The notes: generated by a model from the sequence alone, not told the origin. Counted from the first letter of the stretch, positions 23,909-34,935 are shown. The stretch is 64,000 bases of DNA from Adiantum capillus-veneris (GCA_014529385.2 CM043960.1:36523781-36587780), one strand, 5' to 3'. Numbers and translations: made by a program.

Positions 23909-24100
23909 GGACAAAACTTTTCTTTATTTTGAATGCTTGGTGCTTTTTTTTCATTACACTTGTAGAGGACACGTATAGACCCAACAGCGCACACCACACA
24001 TAGAGACGGAGATAGCCATAGTAGTGCTTGAACCCTCGACCCGTATGATACTATTCGAACAGGCTATTGACTAGTTGTCGACGATAAATGTGGACAAAAC
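23909..24100 (-). mobile_element. tRNA-type SINE with target duplication
   Basis: A 174-bp body (23918-24091) is flanked by the 9-bp direct repeat GGACAAAAC at 23909-23917 and 24092-24100. On the minus strand it has a B-box-like GGGTTCAAGCAC near 24030 and ends in an A-rich tail (AATGAAAAAAAAGC and then AAAATAAAGAAAA) next to the repeat. The 5' part is only loosely A-box-like. A 3' A-tail, short length and flanking repeat fit a SINE retroposed by LINE machinery. Confidence 0.6.
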
Positions 24101-25180
24101 CTGAAAGAGGAAATCTTTCCAAATGTGACAATTTCAGCACTTCCCTTCTAAGCTCTTCTAGAATATATATATAGTTAGGAAACAATAAACCCCCCACATA
24201 AATAAAAGTCATCTAAAAGGATTGCCTTTCTCATTTCCCAAGGTAAACCTCAAAAAGTAGTAGGCTTGAGTACAATGGACTTGGGAAATAAGCACAAGAA
24301 TGTTAGCTTGAGCTTTCAAGGTAAGTGTTGCTACCTCACTCTTTGTGCCTCTAAAAGACCAACCTCTTGAAAAGCTCTTTAACAAGTTCTTCTTGTTCAC
24401 GTATAGCAAATAAAAAAGAAGATTAAATCTTTCCTATGCATAGACCAAGGTATAAATTGCTTAAGTGAGATTGGGAAAGATGTTCATACATTAATATAGA
24501 GGTGAAAAGTGAGCATAGGATATGCATGCAACATGATTAGAATGTCAAGAATCCCTTGATTGAAGCAAACAATCTCAGTCACATTTAGCCACACATCAAT
24601 CAATGTTGGAGAGCTCCTCCTCTTGTTTGTTGGGCACTCAGGGTGCCAACCTCAGCTATCAAGTCTATATAAAATTGCCTCGATAGTCGATTGCCGTCTA
24701 TTTAGCATATCAAAATCAAGGTCAAGCTAATCACGTTGCAAAAATCCTAATCACAAACTTTCATTGTGTGTGTTTATAATTGTCTCATCTATCTTTGTCT
24801 CAAAACATTATCTTTAATAAAGGGCCACCCAATTTCTAGTATTTAGTAGCTTGGGAGTATGAAAACAAATGAGAATTGTGAGTTACAAAGAAGGTCTCTT
24901 TCCCCCTAAAAAGGAGCACAAGCTTGGTCTTATTGGTGTGGACAACTAGTATACTTTTTTCATGATACCCTTGTGGGCATCACACTCTCAATCTTGCTAG
25001 CATGGAATCTTTAGTTCAAAAATAGTCAAACACTCTCTTATTTGGCATAGAGTCATCTTTTGCAAGACTATTCTTGACTTGCTTCCTCTATCTACACATA
25101 CCCACCTCGAAGGCTGTGACACTTTGTTAGCTACTCAAGCCTTCCACTTTTAGTCATGGAGAATGAGAGAATTTTTATCA
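24101..25180. other. No gene seen
   Basis: Mixed AT-rich sequence without convincing coding content or repeats that I can detect. Confidence 0.4.
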
Positions 25181-25674
25181 TCATCATTTGCACCCTGGTG
25201 ATTAGAGGGGGTGCATTAAGGGGAATCGACATGGATTCCCCTTTTGTGTCTTGAAAATTAAGAATTTTTTGTAAATGGGTACATTCTTTTAAGAACGAAG
25301 TATTCTTAGGAGGGAAGGTTTTTAAGAGTCAAGCACTGTTGATAGTAACTCAAATCGTTAGAATCTGGAACTTCAAACAAGTTTGGTAGGCTAGGAATGG
25401 ATGGGTCTTCGAAAACGCTATGGAAAGAGTCAGTTTCACAGAGATAATACAAGAAAGCAGAGGGGCGATATTGCCATTGGGAAAAAGAAGAAATCGGATG
25501 AGTGGATCACGGCCATGGAAGCTATAGTAACGGATACATGGTTAAGGGTGTGGGCCCTCTCTTTGTCGTAGGGCGGCTCTTGTGTCATCCCTTGTATCTA
25601 TGGCCGCTTGGAGATGCCATGGCTTGGTACGAGCATGGCAGAAGGTTGTAATTTTTTGGATACTTCAATATAAT

Positions 25675-26545
25675 CTTTTTTTTTTTTTTTGCTGAACTCA
25701 CGATTGTGAGTGAAGTAAATTAATCAAAGCCAAAAAAATTACATTGTAAAACCACTACCAACAAACACATAAGAGCACATCCTAAGAGAGAAACAATACA
25801 TCGGTTGAGAAGGGAGCCACCCTCAACAACAAAGCCAAAGTAAAGAAGAAAACCATAGACGCCACGGAAGGGGGGAGGTGCAACCTCCATCACTTGCATG
25901 CCTCGCATCAACAAAAGATAGGACGCCACAGTCCGACCCAAGTTGCCACCAAGAGACAGCCCTCCATCTGAGGGAGCTATAAGGACATGACAAAAAAGAA
26001 GAGTCACAACAATACCACCGATCTCGCAGGGAACCAGATCCGACATCACCACCATGCCAATGTGAGGTAGCACATCCTAAGAGAGAAACAACACATCGGT
26101 TGAGAAGGGAGCCACCCTCAACAACAAAGCCAAAGTAAAGGAGAAAATCATAGATGCCATGGAAGGGGGGAGGTGCAACCTCCATCACCCGCATGCCTCG
26201 CATCAACAAAAGATAGGATGCCACAGCCCAACCCAAGTTGCCACCAAGAGACAGCCCTCCATCTGAGGGAGCTATAAGGACATGACAAAAAAGAAGAGTC
26301 ACAGCAATACCACCGACCGCCGCCGCAGGGAACTAGATCCGTCATCACCACCATGGCAATGTGAGGTTTCACGCTTTAAAAGGGGAGCCAAGCCCGTGCA
26401 TAGAGCAGCCCTCGTTGCCACAGAACCTATCGGCGCCTACCACTTGACGAGAGGGCACACGCTGGTTGAAGCTGAAGTTATAGCTGCCATTTGCCCTCCA
26501 AACGGAGATGGGAGTAGCAGCCTCTCCAATATAATCTACTCGCCA
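25675..26545 (-). mobile_element. Nested poly(A) retroposon with 19-bp target duplication
   Basis: The target sequence TTGGATACTTCAATATAAT occurs at 25656-25674 and again at 26546-26564. Directly inside the left copy is a run of 15 T (25676-25690), which is the poly(A) tail of an element read on the minus strand. Its 3' end, CTCACAATCGTGAGTTCAGC before the tail, resembles the 3' end of the host LINE, so the two are related. It has no intact ORF. It holds a tandem duplication described separately. Confidence 0.7.
25774..26367. repeat. Tandem duplication, two ~297-bp units
   Basis: Units 25774-26068 and 26069-26367 are nearly identical. Differences are scattered substitutions and a few extra bases (GCCGCC) in the second. 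It lies wholly within the nested retroposon, so it is either part of the source element or arose after insertion. Confidence 0.9.
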
Positions 26546-26600
26546 TTGGATACTTCAATATAATTTACTCACCATTGTGAGTTTTGCAAAAAAAAAAACA

Positions 26601-28500
26601 TTTAATTCTACTAAATACACAAGCCCATAGGGGCTCATCTCTAATCATATCAATGGAGTCACCACAAATATGAAAGAATTAATCTATACTAAGGATAATG
26701 GGGGAGGGAATTCCGGTTCCCTCCCACTGCCACATGTCAGAAGCTCCTTCAAGCGGCGGGTGTGGCCAGCAACTCCGAGAGCACAGGGACGCAAAGAGAG
26801 AGAGAGAAAGAGAAAGAGGCGGGCTTCGCCTTACTAGTCATATAAATAGAGTAACAGTATGAAGTACATATTTTTTATTTTCAAAGTTACAACGTTCCAA
26901 TTTAAATATGTCATTCTAAGAAATCGATCCCAACCCTTCCACAAAGGACATGTAATTATTGTGCCCAACATTTCAATTTCTTCACAGAGACATGGACATG
27001 CAACTTCGAGCACCACCAAAAGTGGGACATGGTTTATATTTTTTCAAAGATTCTTAAACCAAAAAGCATAGGGTCCAGACGTGAGATGGTTCATTCTAGA
27101 CACGTTGTTTCTTGGATGGGTTGTGCATGCATGTGTGTCGTATTCAGTTGAGCTAGCCTAGCATCACTCTTGGTCTACTTCACTCACAAATTCCTTGCAT
27201 CATGGGTCATGGGTAGTCACAAGTGCATGGGGTAAAGGGAGTTTGTGCTCTGATGCGAACATGCTTAGTTGAACACCCAAGGTTTCCTTCTCAGTGCTAC
27301 TCAGTGGTTTACTTCTCACTACTATTCAATGGTTTGTTGGGGATTTTGTGAGGTATGTGAGGTCTTGAATGTGAGTGGATAGTGATAAGTGAGAGGACAA
27401 GTGCATGGGATAGACTGAGGAAAAATGTAAAGGGACTAATTGGTATGATGAGAACATGTAGATAAGGTTGGTTTCGCATGACCTGGCGGAAGAGGAGCGG
27501 GATCGTTCATAGCCAGACTATGTCAAATTCTCATTGGAGCAAAAGGGGAGAACTTCCTTCCGGACCCACAAAACCTTGGGTGACCCCCAAGATATGCGAA
27601 GATCGCTACTTGAATCTTTGATCAACTGTAACCAGCGTTGGAGCCAAACCATCAAGGTGCACCTATTGGTTGAGAGACCCACAAAGAAAATCATACTAAA
27701 ACTACCACTACCTCATGTGAATGAGGGGGAAAGCGGCATGTGAAACGATCATTTTTTGCCGCTACCTTCGTCTGAACTCATCTTAAGAGTGCAAGCTTCA
27801 CAATTTCAAATAAATCAAGGCCCCACAAGTTTTCTAGTAGTGTAAATCATACTACCGTGATGAGCTTGGCCTTTTCTTGACAATGTGAATTACTAAACCT
27901 CCACTTTGAGAGATGAAGATGTTACACTTGCATATATTTCTTTATCCTCTTGTCTCTCACTTGCTAAGAAGATATTATTTTGTTGGACCTTTGTAGTGTT
28001 CACGGATGCCCATTGTATCACCACACACAAAAAAGTGCGTTCTACTACAAAAAAGAATGCCACTGACGAAAAAAACTTTTTCCCAAAAACTTGGCAAACC
28101 TACATATGTGAACAACAGAGATAAATTGACAAAATTTGAAGGTTTTTACACCAAATTACACTAAGTTTTTTCAAAATTTTGTAGGTTTTCTCACCTTCAA
28201 ATATAAAATTTAGAGGTAAATTTCAAATTTTGTAGGTGGGATTACACTAAACCTAGGTTTTTTTCGAGCACTGGCCACTGTGTTATTCCTGACATTGTTT
28301 AAGCATTCGATATTGTATCACTAGTCAATAACATGTCAATAACTACACGTACTTGCTACTTCTTGGGATGGGTACTTATTTAATCCAAAGGGATGCTTCC
28401 CTACTTATTTAATAATTAGGCTTCTTGTGCATCTCTTGTTGCTCATCCTGGCTATTGCAGTGTCCTACTCCATGCCCTTGCCTCCAAAACTCTTGCTGAC
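26601..28500. other. No gene seen
   Basis: A short purine-rich run (GAGAGAGAGAAAGAGAAAGAGG) lies near 26795. The plus frame 27534-27743 (69 residues) has no recognisable motif and I do not call it a gene. Confidence 0.4.
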
Positions 28501-28509
28501 CTCCTACTT

Positions 28510-28512
<3 letters not shown>

Positions 28513-28561
<49 letters not shown>

Positions 28562-28590
28562 AGAGAGAGAGAGAGAGTACACACACACAC

Positions 28591-28636
<46 letters not shown>

Positions 28637-28642
28637 ATATGT
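28513..28642. repeat. Mirror-like compound microsatellite (CT)n(GA)n(CA)n(TG)n
   Basis: About 23 CT units are followed directly by about 10 GA units, then CA units, ATAT, and about 18 TG units. CT/GA and CA/TG are each self-complementary pairs, so the whole block can fold into two hairpins. Confidence 0.95.
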
Positions 28643-29033
28643 ATATACCACAAAACGAATGTTGCAAAAAATAATGGGGTTTTTCAAAGAAGAGGCAACA
28701 ATGAAAGATGGTGTATCACCCGATCATACCTTCTTCATAGAGAGAGAGAGAGAGAAAACACTAATTAGAAAACACTATTCTGTCAAGAAAGGGTAACAAA
28801 GAAAGAACTCATCTTTCTTGATGTCTCTTCCTCGTAGAGAGAAGAGAGAGCATCACGCATTAAGTGGCACCTTCCTTGCAGTTTTATTCTTATTGTGATA
28901 GGCCTAGTATGTATGCGACTCCCTTGAGTTGACACTATAGTGCTCGAACATAGTACACAATTTTTACTTTGAAAAGCCAATTTCTTGAAATCTACTTTGC
29001 AATGAGCGTCTCTTGTATGCCCAATCCCACACT

Positions 29034-29124
29034 AGCTAGCAACCCACATGCCAAAAATCTTACTAGCATTACCTACACCAGCTAGCAACCCACATGCCAA
29101 AAATCTCACTAGCATTACCTATAA
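29034..29124. repeat. 46-bp direct duplication
   Basis: A 46-base unit starting AGCTAGCAACCCACATGCC occurs at 29034 and again at 29080 with about one difference. Confidence 0.85.
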
Positions 29125-29224
29125 TCTACATAATCTACTTTATACCTATAATTGGCATAAAGTAGTAGCAATGAAGGGATCGCTTTGCAATGAACATTAG
29201 GAATTTAGCATGCTTATAAGATAG

Positions 29225-29380
29225 GGGGATACCTAGTCATGGTGGCTCAACTGATAAGGGTCCTTTAAGAAGCTTAAGAGTTCGATCATTGCTAAGTCTA
29301 TTGTGATTGATGTAAACTTGGGAGGAATTATGGCGTGTGTGTCATGTCATAGCTAATAAAGAAACCAAAATAATGTGTAG
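29225..29380 (+). mobile_element. Possible tRNA-derived SINE
   Basis: A-box-like TGGCTCAACTGATAAGGG at 29243-29260 and B-box-like AGTTCGATCAT at 29279-29289, with tRNA-like spacing. It is followed by about 90 bases ending in an A-rich stretch (AATAAAGAAACC). There is no tRNA cloverleaf beyond the promoter boxes and no clear target duplication, so this is a weaker call than the two other SINEs. Confidence 0.4.
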
Positions 29381-29589
29381 GAGGGGGGGGGGGGGTGTTT
29401 GCTTATCACTAAACAACACGGAGTTGTAAATGCACCCCAAGTGGTTGGATCTACACTGAAGAACTCGACACAAAAAAGGGTGCATGAGATAAACATTGAA
29501 AGCAATCACTTGTGGATAACCAAACATCACAACCCACTCCAGACGCCCAATAGCCTCCCCAACCTTCAAATCCAGAGGATCAAACCACC

Positions 29590-30060
29590 ATGCGGGAGAT
29601 TTTTAATGATCTCCCACCATTAAATCATGCCAACCGCATACCCCTGTTGGATCCCCCACCAATATCATCTTTAAAGAGAGCCACACAAGAAACAAAAATA
29701 ATTGAAGAAGAATATTGGGGTCCACTGCTAAATCAAGAGGTCCTGCATGTTGTCACACCACCTGGCGCTCAAGCAATCACCGTAACTACATCGTGGAAAT
29801 TTGGCATGCAGCTCAAACAAAAGGTGATCAAGGTAAAACCAGATGATACCATTTCAGAAGTGTGAAAGGCCAAGAGATTGAAGAGAAATGAAGACTCGTC
29901 AAAAGAAAGAGGAAGCTGAGAGAGAAGCACAAAGAAAGCAGGAGGCAAAGGGAGCAGGAGGAGTGAGAGTGCCAAAGCCGAGAGAGCCCATGTGGCTAAT
30001 TTACAAGCACGGGTAGAGGTAGAGAAGAAGGTGTTAGAGGATAGAGCTCGAGCCGTCTAA
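29590..30060 (+). pseudogene. Coiled-coil coding remnant upstream of the histone-like sequence
   Basis: An open frame 29590-29865 (MREIFNDLPPLNHANR...) ends in a stop. Charged, Lys/Glu/Ala-rich heptad-like coding continues across frameshifts to about 30060. I do not recognise the family. It may be a separate decayed ORF or an upstream part of the same pseudogene as the histone-like block. Confidence 0.3.
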
Positions 30061-30565
30061 CAAGAAAAAGCTAGGAGCTCGAAGCCTTTAAAGACTCCTC
30101 AGAGAGCAAAACAATGTGCAAAGAAGAATAAAGACAAGCTCACACTGAAAAGAAACGGGCCCAAGAGGAGAGGAGGACAAAGTATAAAAATGAACCTCCC
30201 AATGGACTACACATCCAGCTCCTCCACCACTGCCAACAACATAGAAGAAACAGAGATGGAGGCCGAGAATAGTGGCACCTTGTGGGAGCTTCGAAAGTAT
30301 CAGAAGAGCACTGAGCCGATCATACCAAAGGCGGCATTCTCTCGAGTGGTGAGAGAGATAATGGATGAATACAATGATTCTATAACCTGGATATAGCGTG
30401 CCACTTTATTGGTCCTATAGGACGCTGTCAAGGACATTTTGGTGCACTTGTTTCAAGATGGTGTTTCCTATATGGTGCACGCAAAGCGAGTAACCTTAAA
30501 TTCACAGATATAGCCCTGGCAATCAATTTGCAAAATGAAGGGTGCTACATAAGAATTAGTTCATC
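30061..30565 (+). pseudogene. Histone H3-related pseudogene, probably CENH3-like
   Basis: After a TAA at about 30058-30060 one frame gives a Lys/Arg-rich tail (KPLKTPQRAKQ...KRRGG), a Ser/Thr stretch, then a histone-fold domain from about 30274: LWELRKYQKSTEP, IPKAAFSRVVREIM, a loop with ITWI, DAVKDILVHLFQDGVSY and HAKRVTL. A shift of frame at about 30507 leads to DIALAINLQ, matching the end of the fold. Two nonsense codons (after ITWI and after TLLVL) and that frameshift make it dead. Loop 1 is one residue longer than canonical H3 and has a Trp, and the sequence departs strongly from canonical H3. Both are features of CENH3. The fold is uninterrupted by introns, which suggests a retrocopy. 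In life CENH3 replaces H3 in centromeric nucleosomes. Confidence 0.65.
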
Positions 30566-30728
30566 TCATGTAACCTCTCTTTATGAGATTTTTAATCTTT
30601 TCATATAATATCAATGACTTGGATTTCTACCATTCTGTGCAATTGTAACATTGATTATGTACATTGTGTTCTTTCAGTATTTGTATTTTTCAAGCTGTTA
30701 AATTTAAACTCCCTACTACAATCACGCA

Positions 30729-31238
30729 CTCCCAACGCCAGAGAGACACCGTCAATCAAGTTTTGTTGAAATCGGGCAACCGGGGGACTACATGGGGGTG
30801 GCAAGCTACCCATGACGCATAGTGGCACCTGATGGGGACGGCTGACGCAAAAAAATCCTTGTGTGCCATGGTGAGCAAGGAGCTATCAATGCACGACGGT
30901 GCCCAATGAGGACGATCAATGCAAAAAAAAAAAAAACATGTGTGCCATGGCAAGCAGGGAGCCATTTTGACGTGGTCAATATGGCTCCCTGCTCGCCGTG
31001 GCACATAGGATCAAATTGGCTCCCTGCTCGTCGTAGCACACAGGGATTTTTTTTGCGCTAGATGCGTCGTGGGCATCCTACCACCCTCGTAGAATCCGAG
31101 GATAGCTTGGTTTAAAATGGCTCAGTGCAAAGGATTTTTTTTTGCGCCAGCCATTCCCGTCCCACCACCCCCGTGCGGTCCCCCTGTTGTCCGGTTTTGA
31201 CAAAAGTTGACCGACGGTGTCCCCCTGACCACTGGGAG
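30729..31238. mobile_element. Foldback (long terminal inverted repeat) element, ~510 bp
   Basis: The left arm from 30729 (CTCCCA..., then GACACCGTC, AAGTTTTGTTGAAATCGGGC, GGGGGTGG) pairs with the right arm ending 31238 in inverted order, at moderate identity over more than 100 bases. The interior holds four copies of a motif of the form GCAAAAAAATCCTTGTGTGCCATGG..AGCAGGGAGC: two direct near 30844 and 30914, two inverted near 30980 and 31021. A fifth, partial copy is near 31128. No coding capacity. It resembles a MITE or foldback transposon. No target duplication was identified. Confidence 0.6.
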
Positions 31239-31384
31239 ATTTTGTGGTGGTCGTTTCGTGCACACGTTGCGATAATGAAATGTTTTTGACAATATGAACA
31301 AAAAAATTATAAAGTACAAAATAAGGACAAAATACAATACAAAAGACAAAAATATTATTTATTGCTTTGGGAATTACATCATGA

Positions 31385-32875
31385 CTAGTAAGTTTTTTTG
31401 TGAATCACATTTGTGGGTATGGGGAGAATGAATAACCTAATTCCAAGGGTTTTTACAATTTCATATGGGTTTGTCACCTGGCCTTGACCTAGGCTTAGGG
31501 CATAGTGGGAAATGACCAACCTAAGGTACTTGCCTCTAAAGGCATACAAGGCCACCTCGCAATCCACCAATATACATTTTTTAGCATTAAGGGTGAAGGA
31601 ATCTTCGGCTAGCATGGCACTTAATACTTTGCACTTGAGCAGCTCCACAACACCATGCTTGAGAACTCTGTGTGAGCAACTCAAAGAATCGACGGTCCCA
31701 GGTGGCTTAGGTAGTGTCACAAGGAGCTATCCCTACCCATGGGCACGTTGCAAGAACCTCCAGTTTGCATCATGAACTTATCAACATGGTATACGGTCTG
31801 CAAAACATTTTAAAGGACTTTTTTGTAAGGAAACATAAACACTCGTTTAGGTCAAAAAATGTTTACCTTGGTTTCTTCATCCATTTCTTCAAGATTTTTG
31901 CTCGTAAGGTCTATGTTGGAGCGATCATCTCCACACATAGCAATCAGTGGTTTGTATGGATGGAAAGCGCTTTCCAAGACGCTTTCATTAAAGGAGGCAC
32001 ACGATTTCATCTCCACTAGGGTACTTGCCACTGTTTTCACCAACTTCTATTTGTTCTCATTGGGGAGGAAGGAGAGGCTTGCCGGGAGACTTTGGTCTTC
32101 AAAGTCAATTTGAAATTTGGCCATCTCTTCCTTTCACTTGATCCTTCATGCCCGCATAGATAGCAAGCACTAAGAGCAACTCATCTTCTCTAAGTCCTAG
32201 TGTTTTAGCAATGTCATCAAGGAACAAAAAATGACGACCCTCCACTACCACTGCATGCAAAGTGAGAATTTGGAGGTCAGGGACTTCCTCTAACACCCTA
32301 TCTCCCTCTATCATCCAATCTTTCATGGAGCTGGGCTCTTGCAAGAGGACGAGTGTCATAGATTCTTCGATCTTCTCATCAACCTCTTTGATAACTTCAT
32401 TTGACCCCTCCACAATGGTCATAGGGGGTCTCTTGTTGGCCTTTTCCTTTGATTTTCCCTTCTCCATGCCCTCAAGCATAAGTAAGACCAGAACCATGTC
32501 CCAAGAAATGAATTGGGTGCCTATGCACCCCATGCCCAAATCTATGAGGTCATCCTCATCCTCAGTCTTGTAGTCATGTTCAGTGAGTCCTTTAAAAAAC
32601 CTCAACAAGTGAAAGCAAAAGTTTTTGTCAATCGCATAGAGGTGTTTGAGGAAATCCACTGGCAACCACGTCATGTCGGATCCCTCGAACACTATGGCAT
32701 ATTCCTCCATGTGTATCGCCATGTAGTTAAGAAAGGTTTGGAACCCCTCTACATGTAGGTTGGCAGTGTCTTGCATGCCAATCATCCCCTCGAATACACT
32801 AACTAGTTCATGTGCTCGATCTACAAGGCCTACCTTTTCCACTTGTGCGAGAAGTGCATCAGAAGACGTTGCCAT
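31385..32875 (-). pseudogene. Unrecognised gene, 256-aa first exon plus downstream pieces
   Basis: The minus frame 32875-32105 (256 residues) starts MATSSDALLAQVEKVGLVDR, is open to TGA and is acidic to neutral with Leu-rich segments. Near its end a second frame takes over (from about 32130) and, after one TAG, stays open to about 31855 with GT at a possible donor (ACCAAG followed by GTAAAC). A third open piece lies at 31720-31385. This looks like a multi-exon gene with a frameshift, or one with a short intron that I mis-set. I recognise no domain and no transposon motif. It could be a host gene remnant or a captured fragment. The start was taken as the first ATG in the frame. Confidence 0.4.
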
Positions 32876-33379
32876 GGGTCCGTTTGTGAAGAAGATGGCA
32901 AGAGAGCTTATAGGTAGATTTTGTGAATGTGAGAAATGAAGTTTAAAAACCTATAAAGTGACTTGTATACCTAAGGTCACTTTTTAAAAAAAAAACTTAA
33001 AATTAATATCAAATTAATTTAAACTTACAATTTTTAACAAAATCATGTGACAAAGCATCAAAAGGCACCGAGATTGAAGGCATTCACGCTCCAAATCAAT
33101 GAAATTGAACATTTCAATCAAAATCGTGAACAACATGAAAATGAACAAATATGCTCAGAGAGAAGATTCAAAACACCACATTCATTAATGCGAGTGAAAT
33201 TTGCATTAGCTACAAGCTTTTACAAAAATACATTGCCAAAACGCAATGTCCTCACAAAGTGGCTCTTCTCTTTTCTAAACCAAACAACCTTCTCATTGAT
33301 TACAAAGACATATTGTTTGGGCAATGTATATCAGAGATCGAGAGACTCGTGAAGATGATTGAGGAGCCAATCGTTATTC

Positions 33380-34430
33380 ACAAAGATTTCCTGCACAACA
33401 TCGTTGGAGACATATTTGCAGGTCAACGGATTCTCTAGCAGCAACATCAGAGTCTAATGCCTCCCATTCTCCCATCGTTAGCTTCCATCTTCTGTAGGGA
33501 AAGACCATTGATAGTCTTTGCTTCACAATATGGTATATGAACACAAATTTCTCACCAACTACAGAGCACTTAATTCTATTTCCCTGGTGGTTGACCACCT
33601 TGGTCTCCCATCCAACTACAAGGAAGCCATTTATTGCACTTTCCCCTTTGCAAATTCACATTGTTGGTGTCATGTGAACACTCTACAATCAAAAGATATA
33701 CACAAACACATGAAGAGACATAAACCATGTTATCATTGCTTTGTGGGAACCATAGGTGCACTTCATTGCTGCATGCACATCCGTCTCAATTCTCCTTTTG
33801 GTTGCTGCCATCAAGGTACTATCTGGCTAAGGCCATTCAGACTCTACAAGATTGGTGAGTGAACCAAAGAAAGATTACCATACCCATTTTGCATGGGCAT
33901 GACGTAAGTATGGTTATAAAAAACAAATTCACGTGAGGCAAGCTCATAGAATGGGAAACAAGGATAGAGTAACTGGCCAAGGTCAATGTGGATGGCCTCA
34001 AAGGTCCTTGTGAATGACTCTATTGGCTCCCACTGTAAAAAATCGAATGGGAAAACATTTGCAAGCATGAATAAGCAATGGAAATCTTACAGTCATCAAA
34101 AGCAACGTAGAAGGTGAAAATATAAAATATAAATTCTAGAAACTTGATAGAGCAGTGAAATTACAGTTTGCAAGAAACCTCAATAGAGCCAAAGTTGTCT
34201 CTAGCTTTAGTGACATACACATGTTGCATCTTCACAAGCCGCTTATTATCTTGGGTTTGCTTGAACTCCATGATTCTTCCCTTCAAGTGTTGTGCCCAAG
34301 AAGCGATGTGTGCACCTCTTGAGCTGGGCTGCATTGTCACCATCAATCGTTTGTCATCAATTGTCACCCAACATCCACTGTCATCTTGTACATTGCTGCA
34401 AGAAATGGAGTCAATAACAGTCCTAGGTCA
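33380..34430 (-). pseudogene. Copy 2 of the unrecognised multi-exon gene family
   Basis: The minus-strand exon-like block 34430-34161 (VQDDSGCWVTIDDKRLMVTM, then PSSRGAHIASWAQHLKGRI, then QHVYVTK) ends at a plausible GT donor. The next block starts at an AG acceptor in a T-rich context near 34038 (WEPIESFTRTFEAIHIDLG) and runs to a GT near 33890. A third block lies at 33800-33620. The last (33540-33380) has GEWEALDSDVAARESVDLQ and ends VNNDWLLNHLHESLDL with TGA, but needs a -2 frame correction. All four blocks align with the copy at 20.95-22.1 kb. Better preserved than copy 1, but the last block is frameshifted. Function unknown. Confidence 0.55.
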
Positions 34431-34932
34431 CTGAGTACCTGATGATGCTATGGGGAATAGTAGCACAACCTGCACACATACACTTATGATTAATGTATGC
34501 ACATCCATGTTCTCAGCTACATAAAGAGCAAGATTAGAAGGTAAACAAAGACGGTCAATGCCACTTACTGCTATGATATTCCACCTGCAAGCTGGCTAAA
34601 TGGGAAAGGTGATGTAAAAAAGCTACAGATGGAAGTAGATCCACTCTAGAGAGCTTAATGGAGAAGGAGTAAAAACTTGTTGAGGAAAGAAAATGGGAAG
34701 ATCTAGCAGAGGGATATGTTGTAGATCTTCAGCTTTAGGTAGAGGTGTGTAGTGAGATTCATATAGCAATGGAGAGCTTCAATAGGAGGTTAGCTTGAGG
34801 AGAATGCAACAAGCCTTAGGAGGGAAAAAAGGTTCAAATTTTTGATGCATAGCTTTTTGGGAGGGAAAAGTGACATTGAGGAAAGAGATGCAACTTGCAA
34901 GGTGGTGTAAAGAGAAGTGAGAGATGGTACAT

Positions 34933-34935
<3 letters not shown>

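Larger units (their letters stand above)
25190..26600 (+). mobile_element. LINE 3' end, interrupted by a later retroposon
   Basis: Plus-strand translation of 25340-25540 gives IWNFKQVW, a stop, then ARNGWVFENAMERV, like the extreme C-terminus of plant L1 ORF2 proteins. The 3' untranslated end runs to 25674, is interrupted, and resumes at 26565 as TTTACTCACCATTGTGAG and an A run to 26599. The body is truncated on the 5' side and carries stops. A near-perfect 10-bp stem around GACATG lies at 25218-25243. Confidence 0.5.

Noticed and set aside
25720-26372. Minus-strand frames of 117, 159 and 74 residues repeated across the duplicated block
   Set aside because: They follow from the ~297-bp tandem duplication inside a retroposon. 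The frames shift between units and match no family.
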